Origin: Solidesulfovibrio sp.
GTDB lineage: Bacteria; Desulfobacterota; Desulfovibrionia; Desulfovibrionales; Desulfovibrionaceae
DNA: 64,000 bases
Reading direction: 5' to 3'
NCBI RefSeq assembly: GCF_029978005.1
Contig: NZ_JARKOZ010000002.1
Span: 1 to 64,000, forward strand
Positions 8,384-15,775 of this stretch are shown in pieces. Both the position numbers and the translations under genes were made by a program. Position 1 is the first letter of the stretch; each line of letters begins with the position of its first letter. Under the pieces are notes generated by a model. The model made no database searches, was not told the DNA's origin, and worked only from the letters and a program-made list of their open reading frames with translations.

Positions 8384-8590
8384 CTAGGCCGCTTGCTTGT
8401 CTTTTGCTCCCAGGTACTTGGCCGGACAGCCATGTTCCCGCAGCCAACCGAGGATCGCGGGGGAGTTTGTCTTGCGCCCGGCCAGGAAGTGGCTGACGTA
8501 GCTGCGGGACACTCCCGCGCCGGTGGACACGTCCACTCCCTTGATGCCCTTACGGACGAGCCAGACCCTGATTCGTTCAACCTTCACCAT
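8384..8590 (-). CDS. Small HTH protein (Cro/Ner-like)
   Basis: 68 residues from ATG 8590-8588, overlapping the upstream stop by 14 nt. The sequence VDVSTGAGVSRSYVSHFLAG is a good helix-turn-helix, so this is a Cro-like or Ner-like regulator. In Mu the ner gene, first in the early operon, turns down early and repressor transcription; here this is the second gene of the operon. Assignment as the functional Ner is an inference. Confidence 0.65.
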   Translation of the reverse strand: MVKVERIRVWLVRKGIKGVDVSTGAGVSRSYVSHFLAGRKTNSPAILGWLREHGCPAKYLGAKDKQAA

Positions 8591-9032
8591 TGATCCGCTC
8601 CCAAAGTTCCCGCTTCCGTCGGCTGCGCTTTCGTTCTTCGACCACCACCTTGCCCATCTCGTAGATGGCCGCCTCTTCCGGCGAGAGCACGACGTACCCG
8701 GCCGGACAGGCGGCGGCCAAAATCCGGGCATCGCCCAGGATCACGGTCAAAGCGGCCACATATTCCAAAGGAATATGGCGCTCGCCCTTTTTGCTCGCGG
8801 CGGTCCAACTGTTGATGTGGTGCTCGCTCACGTTGGCCCCGGTCAGTCTGGCCAGTTCGTCGGCGATGTACTGTCGGGTGAGGCCGGATGCCTTGATGGC
8901 GGCATCCACCGCTTCGTAGACGGCCTCGAGGCAGCGGAGGCTGCCGGCCGCCATGTGCGTCGTCGGCAGACTGGACAGGGGCAACGTGAGCTGCACCATG
9001 CGACTGTCCAAATTGCGCTGCCTCTTAGCCAT
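8577..9032 (-). CDS. First gene of the early operon, probable DNA-binding protein
   Basis: 151 residues. The middle (around 50-85: LTRQYIADELARLTGANVSE) resembles an HTH, followed by a hydrophobic helix and a very basic tail (KVVVEERKRSRRKRELWERI). It faces the repressor gene across a 162-bp control region with palindromic operators, so it is transcribed from the early promoter. It may be a replication or transcription regulator; the family is not recognised. Confidence 0.6.
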   Translation of the reverse strand: MAKRQRNLDSRMVQLTLPLSSLPTTHMAAGSLRCLEAVYEAVDAAIKASGLTRQYIADELARLTGANVSEHHINSWTAASKKGERHIPLEYVAALTVILGDARILAAACPAGYVVLSPEEAAIYEMGKVVVEERKRSRRKRELWERINGEG

Positions 9033-9070
9033 TGCCCTTCCCAGGTTTCCCGACTAGATTCCGGGCCAAG

Positions 9071-9090
9071 GCGGTCAATTTGTTGACCGC
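9071..9090. promoter_or_regulatory. Perfect 20-bp palindrome, probable repressor operator
   Basis: GCGGTCAA-TTTG-TTGACCGC lies between the divergent repressor and early genes, 39 bp before the early operon start. A related shorter palindrome, GTTGTCAAC, lies at 9119-9127. Their position and symmetry suit operators for the CI-like repressor or the Cro-like protein. Confidence 0.6.
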
Positions 9091-9194
9091 GTAGGAAAGG
9101 TTTAGGCTCGTGAGTAAAAGTTGTCAACGGGTAATAAAGCTACTTCGGGCTTTCGATCCTGTGGGTTCTATATATTTCCAAACAATAGACTGAT

Positions 9195-9815
9195 ATGACT
9201 AGCGAAAATAAAAAACCAGCTACTTCTGACTTAGCTTCGGGCTTTCAAGACGAAAGCCTGAATTCCTTTGATTTTGCCATAAAAAGATTGCGTCTTGCAA
9301 TAAATGTGAATGATATTGGTGAGTTAGCGTCATTTCTTGGAATTAGTCGGCAGGCGATAAACAAAGCTCGCTCGGCGAAAAAAATTCCTCCATCGTGGTT
9401 TATTCAAGTTGGTCAAGGAACAAATGTTTCGATTGATTGGCTTGTTTCCGGCGACGGCCCCATGCGCCGGGGTGAAACCGCCGTGCCCGCGACCACTTCA
9501 GCGCCGCCGACCGCCGATGCCTTCTTGACGGCCCCACAAGAAGAATTTCGAATGTCGGATATGCTGACCAAGACGGCCGAAGTGCTGGAGTCCGACACCA
9601 TTTATCGGACAGCTTTAGCGAGCAATATCAACGCGTTTCATCAAGCGGTGAGGAGCGAGCGGACGCTGGCTCGGCTGGAAGAGCGCATGGGGGAGATCGA
9701 AGCCAAGGCGGATGCCATGGCACGCGAACTAAGCGAATTACGTCGTGAAAACAGGGAATTAAAGGAACGGCTGGAGCCTGCCAGCCAGGACAAGGCGGTG
9801 GGTGCGGCGGGGTAA
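9195..9815 (+). CDS. CI-type phage repressor
   Basis: 206 residues. The N-terminal half (about 25-85) is a phage CI-repressor helix-turn-helix: IGELASFLGISRQAINKARS, then the IPPSWFIQVGQGTNVSIDWL stretch typical of the family. The C-terminus is a coiled coil (RTLARLEERMGEIEAKADAM) and not an S24 peptidase, so SOS-type self-cleavage is not expected. The first 280 nt are AT-rich and the rest GC-rich, which suggests a mosaic of two sources. It is divergent to the early operon and should maintain lysogeny. Confidence 0.82.
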   Translation: MTSENKKPATSDLASGFQDESLNSFDFAIKRLRLAINVNDIGELASFLGISRQAINKARSAKKIPPSWFIQVGQGTNVSIDWLVSGDGPMRRGETAVPATTSAPPTADAFLTAPQEEFRMSDMLTKTAEVLESDTIYRTALASNINAFHQAVRSERTLARLEERMGEIEAKADAMARELSELRRENRELKERLEPASQDKAVGAAG

Positions 9816-10193
9816 GCTGATTATTGTATCAAATTGGGCTATTAGCTCTTTTTTTATGTCCATCGCCTTCGACGATTCGATATTTCTTGGCTCCGTCATG
9901 TAGGCGGCCTTCAAACTTTCTCACTTTGCCTGATATTTTCACCCCCATTTCGGCCCAATTTCTCATCTTGCCTTCCGCCCGCCCCGCGCGTCTGGCCGAC
10001 GCCCGCAAGCCCACGTCCGGCCTATGTTTAGCCCACGTTGAGCCTACCCGATTCAGGCCCCACGCCATTTCTCATTTTGCCTGACTCCCCACACCAAAGG
10101 TCGGCCCGGCCCGCTCTTGTCGCTTCCCGGGGCGTGTGGCCGCTCCCCCATTTAGTGTCGGCCACAAGCCCTGAAAGACAACCAGGACCAGCA
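9816..10193. other. Prophage end and junction, no credible gene
   Basis: This stretch contains the three end repeats and the inferred phage/host junction. The about 100 bp from 10094 to 10193 is host DNA at the tail of the activase gene. Short open frames exist on both strands but run through the repeats and show no protein-like sequence. Confidence 0.6.
9917..10084 (+). repeat. Three copies of a 17-bp motif at the prophage end
   Basis: TTTCTCACTTTGCCTGA (9917-9933), TTTCTCATCTTGCCTTC (9959-9975) and TTTCTCATTTTGCCTGA (10068-10084) share orientation and about 14 of 17 bases. They lie beyond the repressor, where Mu has its MuA sites L1-L3. The outermost copy is followed within 10 bp by a possible phage terminus (minus strand 5'-TGTGGGGAGTC from 10093). 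Start offsets of 42 and 109 bp are uneven, as in Mu. Confidence 0.7.
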
Positions 10194-11087
10194 TCAAACA
10201 ATGATGGTGACCATGAGGTCATGCTTGGCGAACCGGGCGAGCGCCGTCTGCAGTTCCCCCGGCTGGTAAGATCCCATATGCGGCCGAGGAAGATTCAGGG
10301 CGTCGTATTTGCTGTATCCGAAAGTATGGCAGGGCAGCACATCGATTTCATGTCGCCCGTGTTTATGGAGAAACATGGCCATATCCGCGATATTTTTCTC
10401 CGTATCATTGACTCCCGGCATAAGCGGCACGCGAACGCGCACCTCCCTCCCCGATTCGAAAAGCGTATGAAGGTTTTTCAGGATGATCGCGTTGTCGCGG
10501 CCGGTCAGGCGTTTGTGCTCTTCAGGGTCCATATGCTTGCAGTCGAAGAGGAAAAGCTCGGCCCTTCGCATGACTTCCCTGAACCGCTCCGGCTCGCACA
10601 CGCCGCAAGTATCGATGCAGGTATGATACCCTCTCCTGTTGCACGCCGCGAGGAGATCAAGCAGAAAATCACCGGCCGCCGTCGGTTCGCCACCGCCGAT
10701 AGTCACGCCGCCGCCCGAATTGCTGTAAAAGAGGCTGTCGCTATCGCTGATGCGTAAAATGTCCTCCACGGACATACGTTTTCCCGACATTTCCCGCGCC
10801 TTCGCCGGACACACCTCCACGCATGCCCCGCAATCCGTGCAGAGCGTCCGATCACGGTTGTAAACGCCGTCTCTCTTGGTCACTGCGCCCTGAGGACAAA
10901 CTTTCTCGCATTCGCCGCAACCCGTGCAAAGATTTGCGAAAACCATGAGCTGCGGCTTGAAGCTCTGCGATTCCGGATTGCTGCACCAGGGGCAGTGCAA
11001 GGGACAACCTTTGAGAAAAATCGTCGTCCGCAATCCTGGTCCGTCTTTCGTCGACATCCTCTGTATGTTGTACACAATCCCGTCCAC
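10194..11087 (-). CDS. Glycyl-radical-enzyme activase (radical SAM)
   Basis: 297 residues when started at GTG 11087-11085, which has AAGGAG 8 nt upstream and puts the usual GIVYNIQRMSTKDGPGLRT start at the N-terminus; a longer frame to 11180 would cross the promoter. The radical SAM motif is GCPLHCPWC (CxxxCxxC), followed by two ferredoxin-like clusters (CTGCGECEKVCP, CTDCGACVEVCP) and the GGGEPT SAM-binding motif. It should generate the glycyl radical on the enzyme encoded divergently at 11488. The two extra Fe-S clusters place it with activases of non-PFL glycyl-radical enzymes. Confidence 0.93.
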   Translation of the reverse strand: MDGIVYNIQRMSTKDGPGLRTTIFLKGCPLHCPWCSNPESQSFKPQLMVFANLCTGCGECEKVCPQGAVTKRDGVYNRDRTLCTDCGACVEVCPAKAREMSGKRMSVEDILRISDSDSLFYSNSGGGVTIGGGEPTAAGDFLLDLLAACNRRGYHTCIDTCGVCEPERFREVMRRAELFLFDCKHMDPEEHKRLTGRDNAIILKNLHTLFESGREVRVRVPLMPGVNDTEKNIADMAMFLHKHGRHEIDVLPCHTFGYSKYDALNLPRPHMGSYQPGELQTALARFAKHDLMVTIIV

Positions 11088-11163
11088 CAGTCGCACTCCT
11101 TCTATAGAATGTTTGCCCGCCTCGCCTTGAACTCCAAGGTTCCCTTCGACGGGCAGTTTGCAA

Positions 11164-11179
11164 AGCATTTTTGATGCCA
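11164..11179 (-). promoter_or_regulatory. Sigma-54 promoter for the activase
   Basis: On the minus strand TGGCATCAAAAATGCT fits TGGCAC-N5-TTGCW with GG and GC separated by exactly 10 bases. Transcription would start about 77 nt upstream of nothing else than the activase leader, roughly 65 nt before its GTG start. Confidence 0.65.
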
Positions 11180-11263
11180 CTGAAAAACTACAAATAAATC
11201 AGCGTAGTACGCCCCAGAGCGCGCACCTCCAGGACGAATGACGGCGCGATCGTGTGCAAACAG

Positions 11264-11276
11264 GTACAGATTGTAC
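11264..11276. promoter_or_regulatory. GTACA-N3-TGTAC inverted repeat, candidate activator site
   Basis: GTACAGATTGTAC lies midway between the two divergent sigma-54 promoters. Another GGTACAC occurs at 11305-11311. The position about 90-140 bp upstream of both promoters suits an enhancer-binding-protein site serving both; the cognate activator is unknown. Confidence 0.4.
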
Positions 11277-11401
11277 TGGATTACACGAAGGCCACTCTTC
11301 TTTCGGTACACTTCTTCGCAACTCCGGTCGGAAGAACGCAGAGGGCGTCGAGTCCTTGGCAAAAGTTTTTATTTTTCACGCAATTACAGCAAAGAAAAAT
11401 T

Positions 11402-11417
11402 TGGCAAGCCATTTGCA
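11402..11417 (+). promoter_or_regulatory. Sigma-54 promoter for the glycyl-radical enzyme
   Basis: TGGCAAGCCATTTGCA matches TGGCAC-N5-TTGCW with the required GG-N10-GC spacing. The predicted transcription start near 11428 leaves a leader of about 60 nt before the AGGAGG site and ATG at 11488. Confidence 0.75.
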
Positions 11418-11487
11418 ACCAACACGACGCAAAAGAGAGCCGCAGGCTTTCGCCGGACCCCAAAGAAATGATGCGAGGAGGCTTTAC

Positions 11488-13893
11488 ATGGGATACGCAA
11501 TTGATTGGGATACATTGGACCAACGCATTTCCAACCAGAAGGAGACGCTTCTCGACACGTCGCAGAATATGGATCCCGAGCGCCTCAAATTCCTGAGCGA
11601 GGCTTACGATGAGTGCAAGGGAGAAAGCGTATTCATCACTCGCGCCAAGCTTTTTGAAAAAGTGCTGACGAACAAAAAGATCTACCTTGACGGCAACCCT
11701 ATCGTCGGCAGCCTCGCCGGCGGCCGGGCCATGATCTATGCCTACCCGGAATGGCAGTGCAACTGGATCAGGGAGGACCTCGACTCCGAAAAGCTGGCTC
11801 TGTCGTCCCTGGGCGAGGTCCGCTTCTCCGACGACACCAAAGCCGTTCTGAAGAAAGTCTACAAGGACTGGAAGGGCAAGACCACCTACGACCGCGCCAA
11901 CAAGCTCTACAAGGAACTCTACGGCGGCAACGCCGAACTCCTTGTGAAGTGCGGCTGGATCTACCCGGTGAACGACAACTCCACCGGCTCCGGCGTGGCC
12001 GATTATCCCGCCATGCTGAACAAGGGTGTCCGCGGCCTCCTCGAGGAGGTTGACGCCGCCTACAAGGCCCTTCCCAAGCACGCCACCAACTGGTCCAAAA
12101 TCGAATTCTACCGGGCCTGCAAGATCGTCCTCAATGCCGTGATCGCCTACGCGCACCGGTATGCCGACTTGGCCGAGGAGACCGCCAAGACCGAGTCCGA
12201 TCCCAAGAGAAAGGCGGAGCTGCTGGAAATCGCCGAGGTCTGCCGCCGCGTGCCCGAATACCCGGCCCGCAACTTTCGTGAAGCCGTCCAGTCCTTTTGG
12301 TTCGCGCACTGCTGCATCGAAATCGAGCAATGCGGCTGCGGGCACTCACTGGGGCGGTACGGCCAGTACATGTACCCCTTCTACAAAAAAGACATTGAGG
12401 AAGGGAACCTCACGAAGGATCAGGTTCTTTCCCTCTTGAAGTGCCAGTGGGTCAAACACCTTGAGATCGCGGTCTACCAGGGCGACGCGTATGCCAAGGC
12501 GTTTTCGGGCCATACCGGCCAGACCATCTCCCTGGGCGGCTATACCGCCGACGGCGACGACGCGTCCAACGCTCTCGAAGAGCTGCTCATGGATACGCAG
12601 ATCGCCATGCACAACATCCAGCCCACGCTGGCCCTGTTCTACACCCCGAAGATGAAGCAGTCGTACCTTGAGAAGGCTGTGGACGTCGTCCGCCATGGTT
12701 CCGGCCAACCGCAATTCATGAACATGGATGCCGCCATGGCCCGTTCCCTGGTCCGCTTCGCCTCGCGGGGAATCACCCTGGACGAGGCCCGCACGCTTCC
12801 CGTCATCTTCGGCTGCGTCGGCACGGGCATGCAGGGCAAGGGCTCCTACGTCACCTTCGAGGGCCAGCCGAACCTGGCCAAGCTGGTCGAGTTCGCCATG
12901 TACAATGGCCATGATCCGCACACCAACAAACAGGTTTTCCCCGAAGTGAAGCCTGCCGAGGACTGCGGCGACTTCGAGGAATTCTACCAGAGCATGCTCC
13001 AGCACATGGACCATGCCTACGATGCGCAGCGCAAGATCAGCGATCTCGGCAACTGCACTCGTGAGGAAGTCGTTCCGAACATCTTCCGGTCGTGCCTGCT
13101 TGAAGGCTGCATCGAGAGCGGTCTCTGCGAAGAGGCCGGCGGGCCCAAGTATTCCCAGTCGCTGTGCATCACCGCGACCGGCATCGATGCCGTGAACTCG
13201 CTGTATGCCATCAAGCATCTTGTCTACGACACCAAGAAGCTCACCTGGGCCAAGCTCAAGGAAGCTCTGGCCGCCAACTTCGAAGGCTTCGAGGACATCC
13301 AGAAGATTTGCTACGAAGCCCCCAAGCACGGCAACGACATCGAAGACGTGGATCAGCTCACCAGGCGATTCTTCCGCGACGTCGAGCGCACCTACCGCTC
13401 GCATGGCCCGGATTACTTCGGCTACGAAGCCCACATGGATCCTTTCTCCCTGTCCTACCACAACTACTTCGCGCCGATGACCGGCGCCCTTCCCAACGGG
13501 CGCAAGAAGGGCGTCGCCCTGACCGATGCGAGCGTTTCCGCCATGCCGGGCACCGATGTGCACGGCAGCACGGCCCTGATCAAGTCGGCTGCGCAGGCGA
13601 TCGACACTGTCCGCAACAATTGCAACCACATGAACATGAAGTTCCTGCCTTCCGCCTTGGAAGGTCCCAACGGCAGCCGGATGCTGCTTAACCTGGTCAA
13701 GACCTATTTCGACCTCGGCGGCGGTCACATCCAGTTCAACTGCGTGGACGCCGAGACGCTGCACGATGCCCAGGACCGTCCGCAAAACCATAAGGATCTC
13801 GTCGTTCGAGTCGCCGGATTCTCTTCGTACTTCACGCGGCTTTACAAAGGCGTCCAGGACGAGATCATCAAACGCACGGAATACGCGGCCTAA
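11488..13893 (+). CDS. Glycyl-radical enzyme with non-standard CVG active-site loop
   Basis: 801 residues from ATG 11488 (AGGAGG 7 nt upstream). The C-terminal radical motif is VVRVAGFSSYF with Gly777, and the catalytic loop is FGCVGTGMQGKGSYV with Cys443. Many eliminases and decarboxylases (glycerol and choline lyases, hydroxyphenylacetate decarboxylase) have C-x-E here; this protein has Gly445 instead of Glu. That argues against a plain assignment as CutC, glycerol dehydratase or isethionate lyase. The loop's GKxSY...NLAKLVE layout recalls arylacetate decarboxylases, but no small subunit follows. The substrate is unknown. It pairs with the divergent activase and, downstream, with two HesB-like genes. 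Confidence 0.9.
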   Translation: MGYAIDWDTLDQRISNQKETLLDTSQNMDPERLKFLSEAYDECKGESVFITRAKLFEKVLTNKKIYLDGNPIVGSLAGGRAMIYAYPEWQCNWIREDLDSEKLALSSLGEVRFSDDTKAVLKKVYKDWKGKTTYDRANKLYKELYGGNAELLVKCGWIYPVNDNSTGSGVADYPAMLNKGVRGLLEEVDAAYKALPKHATNWSKIEFYRACKIVLNAVIAYAHRYADLAEETAKTESDPKRKAELLEIAEVCRRVPEYPARNFREAVQSFWFAHCCIEIEQCGCGHSLGRYGQYMYPFYKKDIEEGNLTKDQVLSLLKCQWVKHLEIAVYQGDAYAKAFSGHTGQTISLGGYTADGDDASNALEELLMDTQIAMHNIQPTLALFYTPKMKQSYLEKAVDVVRHGSGQPQFMNMDAAMARSLVRFASRGITLDEARTLPVIFGCVGTGMQGKGSYVTFEGQPNLAKLVEFAMYNGHDPHTNKQVFPEVKPAEDCGDFEEFYQSMLQHMDHAYDAQRKISDLGNCTREEVVPNIFRSCLLEGCIESGLCEEAGGPKYSQSLCITATGIDAVNSLYAIKHLVYDTKKLTWAKLKEALAANFEGFEDIQKICYEAPKHGNDIEDVDQLTRRFFRDVERTYRSHGPDYFGYEAHMDPFSLSYHNYFAPMTGALPNGRKKGVALTDASVSAMPGTDVHGSTALIKSAAQAIDTVRNNCNHMNMKFLPSALEGPNGSRMLLNLVKTYFDLGGGHIQFNCVDAETLHDAQDRPQNHKDLVVRVAGFSSYFTRLYKGVQDEIIKRTEYAA

Positions 13894-13903
13894 TCCATGA
13901 CGC

Positions 13904-13946
13904 GAGGCGGGGGCTCTCGCCGCGAGAGAGCCCCCGCCTCTTTGTT
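13904..13946 (+). terminator. Hairpin after the glycyl-radical gene
   Basis: A 15-bp stem (GAGGCGGGGGCTCTC with its complement at 13926-13940), a 7-nt loop, then TTTGTT. It lies 10 nt after the stop codon and 15 nt before the selenoprotein start region, so it would terminate or attenuate transcription into the HesB-like genes. Confidence 0.75.
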
Positions 13947-13960
13947 CCGAGGAAGAGCAC

Positions 13961-14254
13961 ATGCTAGAAATTGCCGTTACGCCTGAGGTTTCCGCCAAGT
14001 TCAAGGAAATCCTGAATGAGGAAGGCGATCCGAACGCCGTTTTTCGAATCTACGAAACAAAAGTCGGAGGCGGCTGAAAAAGTCATCTGGAACTCCGGGT
14101 GAGTCTTGATGAGCGCACGGATGCCGACGAGGAGCAGGAAACCCAGGTGGCAGGCATGCCCTTCGTCGTCGCCAACGAAGTCATAGACGGGTACGGCTCC
14201 AAATATAGCATCGCCGCCACTGAAAATGGCCTGCCCGGCGTAACTGCCGGCTGA
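13961..14254 (+). CDS. HesB/IscA-like probable selenoprotein (TGA = Sec39)
   Basis: 97 residues if TGA at 14075-14077 is read as selenocysteine; without that the frame stops after 38 residues. The frame before the TGA (VFRIYETKVGGG) and after it (KSHLELRVSLDER) aligns without gaps along the full length with the Cys paralog at 14306-14599, which has VGGGCKSH at the same codon. A hairpin (TCATCTGG, loop AACT, CCGGGTGA) starts 5 nt after the TGA, the place of a bacterial SECIS. A GAGGAAGAG ribosome site precedes ATG 13961. A-type Fe-S carriers deliver or hold clusters; this Cys is a family ligand position. HesB-like selenoproteins are known in prokaryotes. Confidence 0.8.
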
Positions 14255-14305
14255 ACGAAGCAACTCCCGCACAAGATAATTTTCAACACTCAAAAAGGAT
14301 ACGCA

Positions 14306-14599
14306 ATGCTGAACATTTCCATTGCCGCTGAAGTCTCCGCCAAGTTCAAGAAACTTTTGGAAGAAGAAAGTGGTCAAAATCCCGTGTTTCGGATTTATGA
14401 ATCCAAGGTCGGCGGCGGCTGTAAAAGCCATATGGAACTTCGCGTGAGCCTTGACGAGCGGTCGGATGTCGACGAGGAGCAGGAAATCCAAGTCGATGGC
14501 ATACCCTTCGTGGTCGGCGACGACGTCATCGATACCTACGGCTCGCAATACAGCATCTTTGCAGCCGAAAACGGCATGCCCGGCGTCAAGGCCGGCTGA
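14306..14599 (+). CDS. HesB/IscA-like protein, Cys paralog
   Basis: 97 residues, the same length as the upstream selenoprotein copy and clearly its tandem duplicate (VSAKFKKLLEEE, VFRIYESKVGGGCKSH, GIPFVVGDDVIDTYGSQYSI, ENGMPGVKAG). Only Cys39 is present; the usual C-terminal CxC of IscA/ErpA is absent, which is typical of the short HesB-like subgroup in sulfate reducers. A role in Fe-S or metal handling for the neighbouring radical enzymes is an inference from context. Confidence 0.85.
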   Translation: MLNISIAAEVSAKFKKLLEEESGQNPVFRIYESKVGGGCKSHMELRVSLDERSDVDEEQEIQVDGIPFVVGDDVIDTYGSQYSIFAAENGMPGVKAG

Positions 14600-14608
14600 A
14601 GCCGAAAG

Positions 14609-14642
14609 GGGCATCCGTGCACGACGGATGCCCTTTTTCTTT
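14609..14642 (+). terminator. Rho-independent terminator after the HesB pair
   Basis: Perfect 9-bp stem GGGCATCCG / CGGATGCCC with a 7-nt loop, followed by TTTTTCTTT. It closes the glycyl-radical / HesB transcript. Confidence 0.9.
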
Positions 14643-14673
14643 GCCACGCTGAGGATATTATCGCCAATCGAGT

Positions 14674-14689
14674 TGGCACGACATTTGCG
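14674..14689 (+). promoter_or_regulatory. Sigma-54 promoter for the TPR-DUF4125 pair
   Basis: TGGCACGACATTTGCG is a near-consensus -24/-12 element with correct spacing. The start would be near 14700, giving a leader of about 245 nt before ATG 14945. The rest of the interval 14690-14944 is AT-rich and shows no gene. Confidence 0.72.
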
Positions 14690-14944
14690 GAAAATTTCAG
14701 AATTTGAGTACAAAAAAAGACGAATCCCGGTTTTCGTACCCGGAAGGGAGGACGAGGCGGACAGGACGAGGCCATCCATGAGCCTCGGCTCGGATTCAGC
14801 AAAGACAATGCAAGTACTCAGATGTTGATGTGTTGCGAAGTGCTTTTTGCAGTTGACCATGTTTTTCTTGAGCCCAAAGGCGAATCTTCAACTCTGTAAA
14901 TCGTGACGGACAGGAAAAACCGATTCCGTCCACTTCTTCAACGT

Positions 14945-15775
14945 ATGAATATCCTAGAGCAAATTGCCGCGACCGAGCAACTCTTCTCAAAGGGCAAGAT
15001 CGAAGAAGCGATGCTTGTATATGATGACATGTCCCGAATGGAGCACCTTACGGCGCAGGAAAAAGGCTTGGTTCTTTTTGGCCTTGGGGCCTGCCATCTC
15101 GTTCAAAACGACTATGAAAACGCCTGCTCGAGACTGAAAGAGAGCTGGGAACTGCTTTTATCCGCCTTGGGCGCAAAAAATCCGAGCACAACGCGTACGA
15201 TGGTCCTTCTCTCTCGAGCGTTGATCGCTGTCGGCAGTCTGGAATCCGGCATGGAGATCGGCCGCGGCGCTTTGGAAAATCTTGTCGCACTGTATGGGCC
15301 AGAGGATGCGCAAACAGCCACCGCGGCTTTTTTCCTGTCCGCTGGAGCCTACAAGTTCGGACGCCTGGCCGAGGCGGAAAGCCTGACGCTTCAAGCGATG
15401 GGCGCCTGGGAAAAAAAACACGGGCACGATTCGCTCCAAGTGGCGACCTGCCTCGATGCGCTCGGCAAGCTCCGGGATGTTTGCGGAGAGAAGCGGGAAG
15501 GCGTGCGGTTTCACCGGCAGGCCCTGGACATAAAATTGAAGATCCTCGGCGATCACGAGACCACGGCGGCTTCGCTCGGGCATGCCGGCGTCGCCCTAGC
15601 GGAGCTGGGCGACTGGAAGGAGGCGGCGACGCTCTTGACCCGGGCGCTTGAGACTTTCCGGCGTATCGGCGCAGCCGAGGACGCCGCAGGCACGGCTCTT
15701 TTTCGTGAAAAACTCGCCCTATGCCGGCAAATGCTTTCCAAGGAGATCCGCGATGGACAAGAAACTGCTCACTGA
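14945..15775 (+). CDS. TPR-repeat protein
   Basis: 276 residues from ATG 14945 (a GTG at 14903 in frame is possible; neither has a strong ribosome site). It is built of helical repeats of TPR/NPHP3 type, e.g. LVLFGLGACHLVQNDYENAC, TAAFFLSAGAYKFGRLAEAE and AASLGHAGVALAELGDWKEA. It should act as a protein-interaction scaffold in the cytoplasm; no signal peptide. Its last 23 nt overlap the DUF4125 gene, so the two are co-translated, and both lie downstream of a sigma-54 promoter next to the glycyl-radical module. Confidence 0.8.
   Translation: MNILEQIAATEQLFSKGKIEEAMLVYDDMSRMEHLTAQEKGLVLFGLGACHLVQNDYENACSRLKESWELLLSALGAKNPSTTRTMVLLSRALIAVGSLESGMEIGRGALENLVALYGPEDAQTATAAFFLSAGAYKFGRLAEAESLTLQAMGAWEKKHGHDSLQVATCLDALGKLRDVCGEKREGVRFHRQALDIKLKILGDHETTAASLGHAGVALAELGDWKEAATLLTRALETFRRIGAAEDAAGTALFREKLALCRQMLSKEIRDGQETAH

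Larger units (their letters stand above)
1..10093. mobile_element. Early end of a Mu-like transposable prophage
   Basis: The segment carries the regulatory and transposition end of a Mu-family phage: a repressor (9195-9815, plus) facing a minus-strand early operon with MuA-type and MuB-type genes, HU, DUF3164 and GemA/gp16. In Mu the order from the left end is repressor, Ner, A, B and then the accessory early genes. The same order is seen here reading right to left, so the phage terminus lies to the right of the repressor and the structural genes lie left of the window. The edge is placed near 10091-10093 because a 17-bp repeat is closest there and a CA (TG on the other strand) follows; this edge is an inference. 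Confidence 0.85.

Noticed and set aside
9829-10068. A 79-codon minus-strand frame over the prophage end
   Set aside because: It runs through two of the three end repeats and has no protein-like pattern or ribosome site.
11488-13893. Annotation as choline TMA-lyase, glycerol dehydratase or isethionate sulfite-lyase
   Set aside because: All three use a C-x-E active-site loop; this protein has C-V-G, and no microcompartment genes are present.
13961-14074. A simple pseudogene ending at the TGA
   Set aside because: The frame is fully conserved after the TGA, the replaced residue is exactly the conserved Cys, and a hairpin follows in the right place.
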